Of a DNA stretch of 34,393 bases, positions 14,462 through 21,750 are shown one piece after another. Position 1 is the stretch's first letter, and each line of letters begins with the position of its first letter. The notes beneath the pieces are model-generated. The model saw only the letters and a list, made by a program, of their open reading frames with translations, ran no database searches and was not told where the DNA came from. A program made the translations under genes and the position numbers. The DNA is from an uncultured Ruminococcus sp. (lineage in GTDB: Bacteria; Bacillota; Clostridia; Oscillospirales; Acutalibacteraceae), in contig CAKSNZ010000021.1 in NCBI GenBank assembly GCA_934476515.1, positions 1 through 34,393 on the forward strand. The letters are read 5' to 3'.

Positions 14462-17134
14462 TTATGCCCAAGTACCTGAGAATAGGTTATCTGAACCCCA
14501 ACCTGTAGCCTTGTAAGTTGTGCCACCACTAACCTTTAGGTCATCTGACTGATTCCAAACATTATCCCAGTTGTTGTCAGTTGTTGCACCATTCATTCTG
14601 CAAATGATTAGGTTTTCATAACCACTTGGAACTGATAGAGTATTGTCTTTAATATCTACCCAAACACTATCTGTGTCGTTCCATAGGTAAGCAGCCCATC
14701 TTTCTGTGCCGGTAGTAATTGCAGACATATCAATCTTGATTGTGTTACCCTGAGGAGCAGTTGTTGCTGTAGTTGGCTTAGTTGTAGCTGTTGTAGGAGC
14801 AGTAGGGTCATTGTAAGAGAAAGTTGTACCTACAGGGAATGTATCAACTACCTTAATGCCATACTTCTGAATAAGCGTAGCATCCTTAACGTCAATAGAG
14901 CCATCACCATTTACATCAGCAGCTTTCTTCTGAACATCTGTAAATGTAATCTTGCTTACAGTATATTTTGATACTTTAACTGCGTCCTTAACATTGATTT
15001 GGTTATCAAAGTTTAGGTCACCGTATAGGTAAGTTCTGCTTGGAACAGTTGTTGCAGTTGTAGGATTTGTCTTTGAAGTTGTTGTTGTCTGCTGAGTATA
15101 TTCTTCCCACTTGTGGTTAGCAGAGAACTTCATTGAAGAACCTGAAAGTTCTAGACCAGGTACCATATCTGCCGGATAACGGTTTGTTGTAGCAGTTGAG
15201 TTTTCTGTAAAGATAACTGAACCGTTAGCAAATTCGTCTGGAACTTCTACTACATAGTAGCCTGTGCTACTGTCCTTAGTCATCTGTTTGCCCGGCCATT
15301 CTGCAACTGAATCTGTATCAGTGTAAATGTAAGCATATACGCTTGACCAGTTGTATGATGAGTTATCAAAGTAAATCTTCTGAATTTGGTCTGGATCTAC
15401 TTTCTTAAATGTATAAGAAGCATTAGATGTATCTGTACCATCTGTAGCAGTTAGCTTAACTGTGATTGTTGAGCCGTAAGAAACACCTTCACCGATTGTG
15501 ATTATCTTTGTGCCTGTGTATGTTTCTACTGTACCGTTATCAATCTGATATGTACCTGAAGTAGCATCCTTTAGACCAAGTGTTAGAGAAAGTGTCTGTG
15601 CCTTAAATGAACCACCGGCTTTTGAGATTGTGTTCTGTGGTCCTTTCTTTGCGTTATATACTACTGCAACACCTGATGAACCGATAGTACCTGAGATTTT
15701 ACCGTTAGCAACCTGGAAATCGTTACCTGTAATGACATCCTTATATGTACCGTTAGCCATCTTGTGAGCAGTTACATTAACATTGTTACTACCACAGTTT
15801 ACAAGAACAACACCCCTTGTGCCTCTTTCGTTGTAAGCAACACCGTTTTCTGATGATAGATATTCTGACTGACCAATCATATCATTTTTAAACTTGTTAA
15901 TAGCCTTAACAGTTTCATCAGCCCAGTTAGTTACATCAGCCTGACCCATCATTGCAGAACCCCAATTGTTAGGTCTTGCAAGATACATACCACAAGCCTG
16001 TTGTCTTGTACCAACTAAAGCCCATGTTTTGTCCATATTTGCATTGCCAACATTGCTTGAAGAACCTGCCTGATATGTATCGTGAGATTCGTTCCAAAGA
16101 ACTGACTTGTTACCTGCAGCCTTTGAACCGTCATCTAGGTTAAAGTCACTTCTGGTTGCACCCTGAGCATTGTTGCTGTTAACTGCGTTTCTGATACTGT
16201 TAGAAACTGAAGATAGTGTAATGCTCATTAGAGATGTATAAGAATTAACGATTGACTGACCGTTACTTTGGTCATCGTTACCTGTTGTTTTATCAAGAAC
16301 TTCACCATAATAGAAAGGTGTAACACCTCTTGTTGACTTAGCATAGCTTGTAGTTGCATTTAGAACTGTTGGCCAGAAGTCACTGCCAAAGCCTGAGTCA
16401 GCAGGTGTTTCAATGTGCTTAGCACCGTCAAAACGGAAACCGTCAGCACCGTTATCTATACATTCCTTTAGGAACTTTGTTGCATAGTTCTGAACTGTTT
16501 TGTTACCTGTGTTAAGGTCAGGAATACCATCCATACAGTACTGTGTAATATCGTGACGAGAAGCATACCAACTGTTCTTAGAAATATCATGCCATAGAGA
16601 ACTGTTGTTTCTGATTTCGTCAGGAATACATGGTGAAAGGTCGTTTTTAGACTTATTACCCATATGGTTAAGAACTGCATCAACTACAACCTTAACACCG
16701 TACTTATGAGCTTCATCACACATTGCCTTGAACTGAGAAGCAGTACCTAAAGCACTTGTACCATGAGCATTAGTTTCAATTGCAAAGTCAACAGGCTGAT
16801 AAAGTACCCACCAGCTACCCTTTGCAGTTTTACCTGCAGTAGATTCCTTTGCTACCTGAATAGGTGATGTCTGAACAGCAGTAAAACCTTGGTCTGCGAT
16901 TGTCTTCATATTTTTCTTGATGTTGTCAAATGACCAGTTAAAGCACTGAAGAATCTGACCATCCTGAATGTTGTCAGCAAGTCCATAAGCGTTAGCACCT
17001 GTTGACACAGTTGTTGAGCTAGCTTTTGATGCACTCTTGTCAGTAGATACGGCTGATACAACAGGGATAGATATTGCAGATACTGCCATACATAGTGAAA
17101 GTACAAAGCTAACAAATTTCTTTTTGCATTTCAT
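14462..17134 (-). CDS. Secreted GH13 alpha-amylase with CBM26-like module and dockerin
   Basis: An 890-residue multidomain starch hydrolase. Residues 1-28 are a signal peptide. The GH13 barrel, close to Bacillus AmyE (subfamily 28), spans about 47-495: DAVLNHM (region I), GFRFDGAKHIE with nucleophile Asp236, YYGEVL with acid/base Glu278, and WNESHDTY with Asp352. An Ig-like domain follows (about 500-578), then a CBM26-like starch-binding module (584-680), a Thr-rich linker, a dockerin (703-765) with two calcium loops (GDLNFDNQINVKDA and ADVNGDGSIDVKDA), a second Thr-rich linker and a C-terminal beta-sandwich (798-890) with an NNWDNVWNQSDDL motif. The dockerin implies docking on a cohesin scaffold, as in the Ruminococcus bromii amylosome; no cohesin is in view. 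AAAGGAGGA precedes the start. Confidence 0.93.
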   Translation of the reverse strand: MKCKKKFVSFVLSLCMAVSAISIPVVSAVSTDKSASKASSTTVSTGANAYGLADNIQDGQILQCFNWSFDNIKKNMKTIADQGFTAVQTSPIQVAKESTAGKTAKGSWWVLYQPVDFAIETNAHGTSALGTASQFKAMCDEAHKYGVKVVVDAVLNHMGNKSKNDLSPCIPDEIRNNSSLWHDISKNSWYASRHDITQYCMDGIPDLNTGNKTVQNYATKFLKECIDNGADGFRFDGAKHIETPADSGFGSDFWPTVLNATTSYAKSTRGVTPFYYGEVLDKTTGNDDQSNGQSIVNSYTSLMSITLSSVSNSIRNAVNSNNAQGATRSDFNLDDGSKAAGNKSVLWNESHDTYQAGSSSNVGNANMDKTWALVGTRQQACGMYLARPNNWGSAMMGQADVTNWADETVKAINKFKNDMIGQSEYLSSENGVAYNERGTRGVVLVNCGSNNVNVTAHKMANGTYKDVITGNDFQVANGKISGTIGSSGVAVVYNAKKGPQNTISKAGGSFKAQTLSLTLGLKDATSGTYQIDNGTVETYTGTKIITIGEGVSYGSTITVKLTATDGTDTSNASYTFKKVDPDQIQKIYFDNSSYNWSSVYAYIYTDTDSVAEWPGKQMTKDSSTGYYVVEVPDEFANGSVIFTENSTATTNRYPADMVPGLELSGSSMKFSANHKWEEYTQQTTTTSKTNPTTATTVPSRTYLYGDLNFDNQINVKDAVKVSKYTVSKITFTDVQKKAADVNGDGSIDVKDATLIQKYGIKVVDTFPVGTTFSYNDPTAPTTATTKPTTATTAPQGNTIKIDMSAITTGTERWAAYLWNDTDSVWVDIKDNTLSVPSGYENLIICRMNGATTDNNWDNVWNQSDDLKVSGGTTYKATGWGSDNLFSGTWA

Positions 17135-17374
17135 AAAATGTCCTCCTTTAAAATAAAAAATCCCATATATATTTTATCAAAATTACAAAAATTTTACTAC
17201 TGTGAAAAAGTACAATAAACAAGGTTATTTTTGTAAAAATTTTATAAGGAAATTAATAATATTTGAATAAACCGTGAACAATAAAGACTATTAAACAATA
17301 ATAATTCTAATATCGCAATATTCACACAACAAAATGTTATAATATGACAAAATAGTAAAGATGTTCTATAATAC

Positions 17375-17403
17375 TTGCAACAAATACAACTCTATGATAC
17401 AAT
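17375..17403 (+). promoter_or_regulatory. SigA promoter of the PP2C gene
   Basis: TTGCAA at 17375-17380, a 17-base spacer and TACAAT at 17398-17403, 24 bases before the ATG. The rest of the divergent amylase/PP2C gap (17135-17374) shows no box for the amylase strong enough to name. Confidence 0.7.
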
Positions 17404-17426
17404 AGGGGAAAGAATGGGGTTTAATT

Positions 17427-18176
17427 ATGTCCAGAAAAATAGGCTATGCTTTCCTGTGTAAAAAAGGAAAGGTAAGAAAGAAAAATCAAGATAACTACTG
17501 GTGTATGGGTGACTTTTTACCTCAAGAAAATGAGGGACAACAGAGAACCATCACCGGACAAATAAATTTGAAAGATTTAACCGGTGCATTCTGTGTTTTT
17601 GACGGAATGGGTGGTGAGGCTTGTGGTGAGATTGCCTCTTCAATTTCTGCTACAACCTTTAATAATATATATAAGTCAATAGTTGACCTTGATGTACAAA
17701 GTATTGTTGATATTTGTTACATAATGAACAGAAATGTTTGTCGCTTTGCAAAAAGACACAAGATTCAATATATGGGTACAACTGCCGCAATGCTTTTCTT
17801 TGGCAAAAAGGAAGTTTATGCTTGTAACCTTGGTGACAGTAGAATTTTCCTTTTAAGAGGTAATAAGTTACAGAAAATTTCTGTTGACCATGTAGCTGAG
17901 GGTACTATCTTTAAGAAACCACCACTTACTCAGCACATTGGTATTCCTACTGATGAATTTAGGATTGACCCTTATATTGTGTCGCTAAAGATTAGAAAAG
18001 GTGACAGATTTTTAATTTGTTCAGATGGTCTTACAGATATGCTTTCTCATGAAGATATTGAGGCTTTCCTAGTTGAAACCCATAGTATTGAGGATTGTGT
18101 TAATGATATGATGGAAACAGTTTATGCAAGAGGTGCTGTTGACAATACCACTATTGTGTTGTGTGAGGTTAGATAA
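17427..18176 (+). CDS. PP2C-family (PPM) protein phosphatase
   Basis: A 249-residue PPM-type phosphatase with all metal-binding motifs: NQDN (20-23), VFDGMGGE (57-64, Asp59 and Gly60), MGTTAA (116-121), NLGDSR (134-139), ICSDGLTD (197-204, Asp200) and DNTTIVL (239-245). It would remove phosphate from Ser/Thr (or Asp) of target proteins using two Mn/Mg ions. An insert of about 20 residues (29-48, FLPQENEGQQRTITGQINLK) follows the first motif. There is no membrane helix, so it is cytosolic. It lacks the PrkC-type kinase partner that such genes often have next door, so its targets cannot be inferred. It has its own promoter and terminator and is divergent from the amylase. Confidence 0.9.
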   Translation: MSRKIGYAFLCKKGKVRKKNQDNYWCMGDFLPQENEGQQRTITGQINLKDLTGAFCVFDGMGGEACGEIASSISATTFNNIYKSIVDLDVQSIVDICYIMNRNVCRFAKRHKIQYMGTTAAMLFFGKKEVYACNLGDSRIFLLRGNKLQKISVDHVAEGTIFKKPPLTQHIGIPTDEFRIDPYIVSLKIRKGDRFLICSDGLTDMLSHEDIEAFLVETHSIEDCVNDMMETVYARGAVDNTTIVLCEVR

Positions 18177-18274
18177 TTTTAATTTTTTTGTAGTGTAGCA
18201 TTGCAAAGTAATAAGTAATTAAAGTGGATTATAATTAGAACAATGCATTGTAATTTGAATAGTATATTATAAGC

Positions 18275-18308
18275 AAAGGCATAGTATGGAAACATACTAT
18301 GCCTTTTT
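18275..18308 (+). terminator. Intrinsic terminator downstream of PP2C
   Basis: AAAGGCATAGTATG (18275-18288), GAAA tetraloop, CATACTATGCCTTT (18293-18306), T-run; it lies 98 bases after the stop. Confidence 0.9.
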
Positions 18309-18417
18309 CAGTTTCAGTTGTGAGGTTAGATTAGTTATATAAATTTTAGCCTTTGAACCTAATTGTAAAGAAGATAAGTTTTTAATATTGATTGTGGGTT
18401 ATGGGAAATTAATTCTA

Positions 18418-18858
18418 CAAATTTGGGTTTGTGGGTGTGAATTATAACAAAATTTTGGTTCACAGTCGTAGGGACTTCACTACAAAGGTTTTTTATTCAA
18501 AAACTTTTGCATAAGTTCACATTAGCAAGTCAAACTTTGCCTACGGCTCGTTTTCTTTGATGTTCACTTAATTGTTCGCCTGTTAAAAAATGTGATACCT
18601 ATATTTTTTGTCCTATTTGCAGACTATAAATTATAATTTGCTACATAGGGCAATATACCAATAAAGAGGCTGATTTGCTCGGTCCAACGATGTTGGACCC
18701 TACACCTGTGAGTCAGAGTTTCATATGATTTTATGTGCATATTCTCACTATGAATTTTTCTTTGTAGCCGATTGAATATAAAAGAAACTTACCTTTACCC
18801 ATTAAGAAAATTAAAAATCCTAATTTATCTAACTAACCTTTACCCACAGTCAAATTTG
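18418..18858. repeat. Dispersed repeat R1, copy 2 (diverged, with about 100-bp insertion)
   Basis: Left end CAAATTTGGGTTTGTGGG (18418-18435) matches copy 1, and the right end CCCACAGTCAAATTTG (18843-18858) is its imperfect inverse. The core keeps CACAGTCGTAGGG (18461-18473), the GGTCCAAC/GTTGGACC hairpin (18681-18699) and CCTACACCTGTGAGTCA. The first hairpin is broken by about 100 bp of unrelated sequence (18474-18572), leaving only GTTCGCC of its right arm. Confidence 0.75.
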
Positions 18859-18893
18859 AAAAAACAAAAAGTGGGCATTAACAATGCCCACTT
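18858..18893 (-). terminator. Terminator of the LicD/amidase operon
   Basis: AAGTGGGCATT (18869-18879) and AATGCCCACTT (18883-18893) form an 11-bp stem with a 3-base loop; on the minus strand a T-rich tract follows (18868-18858). It abuts the end of R1 copy 2. Confidence 0.9.
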
Positions 18894-18939
18894 ACAAGTT
18901 ATATATGTTTACAATAGTGTATTTTACAAATTGTATTTA

Positions 18940-19677
18940 TTACTTCATAACACCGTTTTCATACTTAGTATTGATGATTTCGGCAACTGCAACATCAAGG
19001 TCTTCTTCTTTAATCTTGCCATTCTTAACAGCACTTGTAATTGTCTTTACTGCTGTTCTTAGGTCACTTGGCATTAGGATTATCTGATTTCCATCATTAA
19101 AAGCAGTTAGAACATCTTTTTTAATGTTTTTGCTTTTTGATAAGTTATCAGAAACTTGAAGTTGGTCTTTGTATGTAAATGTTGATTTTGTACCATCTTT
19201 CATAATAAATAGAGGTGTTTTGGAGTATGACTGAGTTGTATTTATCATTTCTTTAAAAGCTTTTTCACTTTCAACATTCTTAGGATAATAAACAATACCA
19301 CCAACAGGGTATTTCTCTAGTTGAGTTTTTGTAGTTTCACCTGCCATAGTAGCTACATCAACACCGGTTAACTGTTCCGGAGTAACAACAAATAGCTGAC
19401 ATACCTTTTCGTTAAGTGACATTTTTTCTACATATTCTTCAGCTTTGATTACATTCTCACTAATAGGAGAAGTAGTTGTTGGTTCTGTTGTTGAAACAGT
19501 TGTAGTAGTGGTAGAAGTTGTACCGATAATAGTGTCTTTTGCTGAACTAAAAGCCTTTGACAGTTCGCTTCTAAATACCCAACCACCAACTGCAAGAATT
19601 GCTACGACAAGAATAACAACAATAAGGATTACAAGTCCTTTGTGGCTACTATTGCCATGTTTGTTTCCGTTTGACAT
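18940..19677 (-). CDS. Membrane-anchored GH3-like protein missing the catalytic core
   Basis: A 245-residue protein. ATG 19677 is chosen because AGAGGTGA lies six bases before it; the frame opens two codons earlier at a TTG. A membrane helix covers about 14-33, then a Thr-rich linker (53-70). Residues 83-157 match the first part of GH3 beta-N-acetylhexosaminidases (MSLNEKVCQLFVV, YPVGGIVYYPKNV, TPLFI). Residues 190-242 match the very end (AFNDGNQIILMPSDL, AVKNGKIKEEDLDVAVAEI). The roughly 170 residues that normally lie between, including the catalytic Asp and the substrate-binding KH motif, are absent. It is thus probably not a hydrolase, but may bind wall glycan outside the cell. Last gene of the LicD operon, 21 bases after the amidase. 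Confidence 0.7.
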   Translation of the reverse strand: MSNGNKHGNSSHKGLVILIVVILVVAILAVGGWVFRSELSKAFSSAKDTIIGTTSTTTTTVSTTEPTTTSPISENVIKAEEYVEKMSLNEKVCQLFVVTPEQLTGVDVATMAGETTKTQLEKYPVGGIVYYPKNVESEKAFKEMINTTQSYSKTPLFIMKDGTKSTFTYKDQLQVSDNLSKSKNIKKDVLTAFNDGNQIILMPSDLRTAVKTITSAVKNGKIKEEDLDVAVAEIINTKYENGVMK

Positions 19678-19698
19678 AAACAATCACCTCTAAATTAT

Positions 19699-20535
19699 TT
19701 AATGCTTACTTTCATAATAAGCTATCATACCGTTTGTTATACCATCAACCATTTTGTTTTGGAATGTTTCATCGGACATTTTCTGATCTTCTTCAGGATT
19801 TGTCATAAAACCCAGTTCAAGAAGAACGCAAGGAACAGTTGTAAAGTTAAAGCCTACTAGGTCGTTTCTTTCAACAGTACCTCTGTCAGCAAGACCGGTT
19901 GACTGAATATATTCCTTTTGAATGATTGAAGAAATGTTCTTGCTTTCCTTTGCAATATTCTTATCAATATGCTGTTCTGATGGATATAGGGTAGATGCTC
20001 CATTTACAGAAGAATCATCAAGACCATCGGCATGAATTCTAAAGGCTAAGTCAACTTTGTGTTTGTTACCGTACTCAGCTCTTTGTACTAAACTCATAGG
20101 AGTAGTCTTTTTAGTTCTAATCATAAGGACAGTACCACCAAGTTTTTGTAATTTTTTCTGTAACTTTAAAGCAATTTCAAGTGTTAAGTCACCCTCACGC
20201 TTTTTTGTTACAATACCGGTAGTGCCTGTAGAACTGTTTTCATAGGTAACTTCACCATCACCGGCACCCTTGTACTTTGGTTCAACAAAGTTTCCACTGC
20301 AACCATGACCTGCATCAAGAAGAACTTTAAAGCCGGATAGCTTACCCACTTTTTCAGTTGGCTTTGTGGCAGTAGTTGTTGTGGTAGTAGAAGTGGTTAC
20401 TTTCGTACCGGTGTTTGTAGTAGTTGTACTACTGATAGATGTAGTACCCTTAGTATTGTTTTCAGCACTTTTTCCACATCCTACAAGAGAAATGAGGAAA
20501 ACTAATAGCAAAGAAAAGCTAATAATTTTTTTCAT
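19699..20535 (-). CDS. Lipoprotein N-acetylmuramoyl-L-alanine amidase (Amidase_3)
   Basis: A 278-residue lipoprotein. The signal ends in a lipobox SLVGC with Cys20, then a Ser/Thr-rich spacer (28-58). The zinc amidase domain spans about 68-275: LLDAGHG (His77), KKREGDLTLEIA (Glu114), FRIHADG (His168) and LLELGFMTN with catalytic Glu240. All three zinc ligands and the catalytic Glu are in place, so it should cut the bond between MurNAc and L-Ala of the peptide stem outside the membrane. It starts nine bases after the third LicD-family stop, which places wall remodelling in the same transcript as the LicD transferases. AAGG precedes the ATG. Confidence 0.9.
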   Translation of the reverse strand: MKKIISFSLLLVFLISLVGCGKSAENNTKGTTSISSTTTTNTGTKVTTSTTTTTTATKPTEKVGKLSGFKVLLDAGHGCSGNFVEPKYKGAGDGEVTYENSSTGTTGIVTKKREGDLTLEIALKLQKKLQKLGGTVLMIRTKKTTPMSLVQRAEYGNKHKVDLAFRIHADGLDDSSVNGASTLYPSEQHIDKNIAKESKNISSIIQKEYIQSTGLADRGTVERNDLVGFNFTTVPCVLLELGFMTNPEEDQKMSDETFQNKMVDGITNGMIAYYESKH

Positions 20536-20544
20536 AAAGATACC

Positions 20545-21750
20545 TTACTTTGACTCAAGAGAGATAATAGGTTCCATATAAGTTTCAGGAGTGATTTCTT
20601 CTAACTTATCAGCAATTTCATCATTACCTTCAAATCTGAAAATCATCATCTGAATATCAAAAAGTTCTTTGTTAACTGCAAAACCCTTGCCTTGCTTAAA
20701 AGCAATAAGTGTTGCAATTCTGTTTGGTCGCATAATCTGTGAAAGTCTGTAGTAATCTTCATTCTTTACAAGATTGCGAATAACACCCATCTTTGGCATG
20801 TAGTAAAAGTATAGTCTGGCTCTTGTACCGGTTCTTTTTGCTAAACTCCAAATCTGTTTCTTCTGTCTGTCATATTTATTAGAGAATTTGTAAATAAACA
20901 TATGTCTTGACTTCCTTCTAAAATATCTTTTAAATATATTTTTGTTTCGTGTTAATGTTCGGCTAAACTGTTTGCAAGAAGTATCTAGGAGAACAATGTT
21001 GTCTTTTTCTTCCTTAGGCATTTGGTTTCGCCAATCATAGTTAAATAGTTTGTCTAGGATAGACTCTATCTTTGTAGAGATTGAAAAACTTTTGCCATCA
21101 ATCTCTACAGATTTTACTTTTTTCAGAGGGTCATATGAAAAGGTTTCTAGTGTTTCATTAAACCCTTTAATTGAACAACGAGAGGTGATTTTGCCTTTAT
21201 GCCCATTTGAAAGTTTCTCAAAGATATTTCTGGATATTTTGTTGCTACCTGTTAGTTTCATAATGTTAACTATAGGTACAGGCAATAAATATTTGAAACT
21301 TTCAACATTTACAATACTGCAAAAATGTTTCTCCCAACCATGTTCCCAAAATCTATACTTAAAATGTTGGAACTTGGTGTTTTCCTCATTCCTTATAGGT
21401 AAAATCTCAACATAGATACCGGACATAAAGGTGTTTGCCTTTTGATCCAGTGAAATATTTGTTGTTTCACTGTTGCAGTATCTGGCTGAGTAATCCATAT
21501 ATGAAGGGTTGTTGTACATAGAGTCAAAGGTTCTTGTATAGAGTCTTTCTTTGCTCATAGCTTTACATAGTTTTGTAAAGTCATCATTATGCATAATGAT
21601 TCTTGCACAATCATCTTCAATAGTATGCTTGGTAATAGCACTTACTGCTGTTTTACCGTATAGGGAATAGGATATGTTGTTTTTCTTGCAAATATCATCA
21701 ATTTCTTCAAGTAGTTCTAATACACACTTACTTGCAGATTTGTCATACAT
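20545..21750 (-). CDS. LicD-family paralog without catalytic motifs (third of three)
   Basis: A 401-residue protein; ATG 21750 overlaps the stop of the gene before by eight bases (translational coupling), while the open frame begins further up at a TTG. The N-terminus aligns with the neighbouring LicD: LEEIDDICKKNNISYSLYGKT. At the place of GGTLIGA it has GKTAVSA, and where the active paralog has IPWDDDMDI it has IEDDCARI, so the DxD metal site is gone. ARYCNSET aligns with the next conserved block (ARYTDRTS). The middle is basic (IFKRYFRRKSRH). It ends with a helical segment and shows no TPR-like tail. Likely a non-catalytic partner, or a very diverged transferase; this rests on motif loss only. 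Confidence 0.65.
   Translation of the reverse strand: MYDKSASKCVLELLEEIDDICKKNNISYSLYGKTAVSAITKHTIEDDCARIIMHNDDFTKLCKAMSKERLYTRTFDSMYNNPSYMDYSARYCNSETTNISLDQKANTFMSGIYVEILPIRNEENTKFQHFKYRFWEHGWEKHFCSIVNVESFKYLLPVPIVNIMKLTGSNKISRNIFEKLSNGHKGKITSRCSIKGFNETLETFSYDPLKKVKSVEIDGKSFSISTKIESILDKLFNYDWRNQMPKEEKDNIVLLDTSCKQFSRTLTRNKNIFKRYFRRKSRHMFIYKFSNKYDRQKKQIWSLAKRTGTRARLYFYYMPKMGVIRNLVKNEDYYRLSQIMRPNRIATLIAFKQGKGFAVNKELFDIQMMIFRFEGNDEIADKLEEITPETYMEPIISLESK

Larger units (their letters stand above)
18309..18939. other. Intergenic region between convergent PP2C and GH3-like genes
   Basis: It is filled almost entirely by repeat R1 copy 2 (18418-18858) and the minus-strand terminator at 18858-18893. 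Small frames on the plus strand here (18772-19087) have no ribosome site and overlap the real minus-strand gene. Confidence 0.6.

Noticed and set aside
17135..17374. Catabolite-repression (cre) site upstream of the amylase
   Set aside because: I looked for the WTGNNANCGNWNNCAW-type pattern and found no convincing match.
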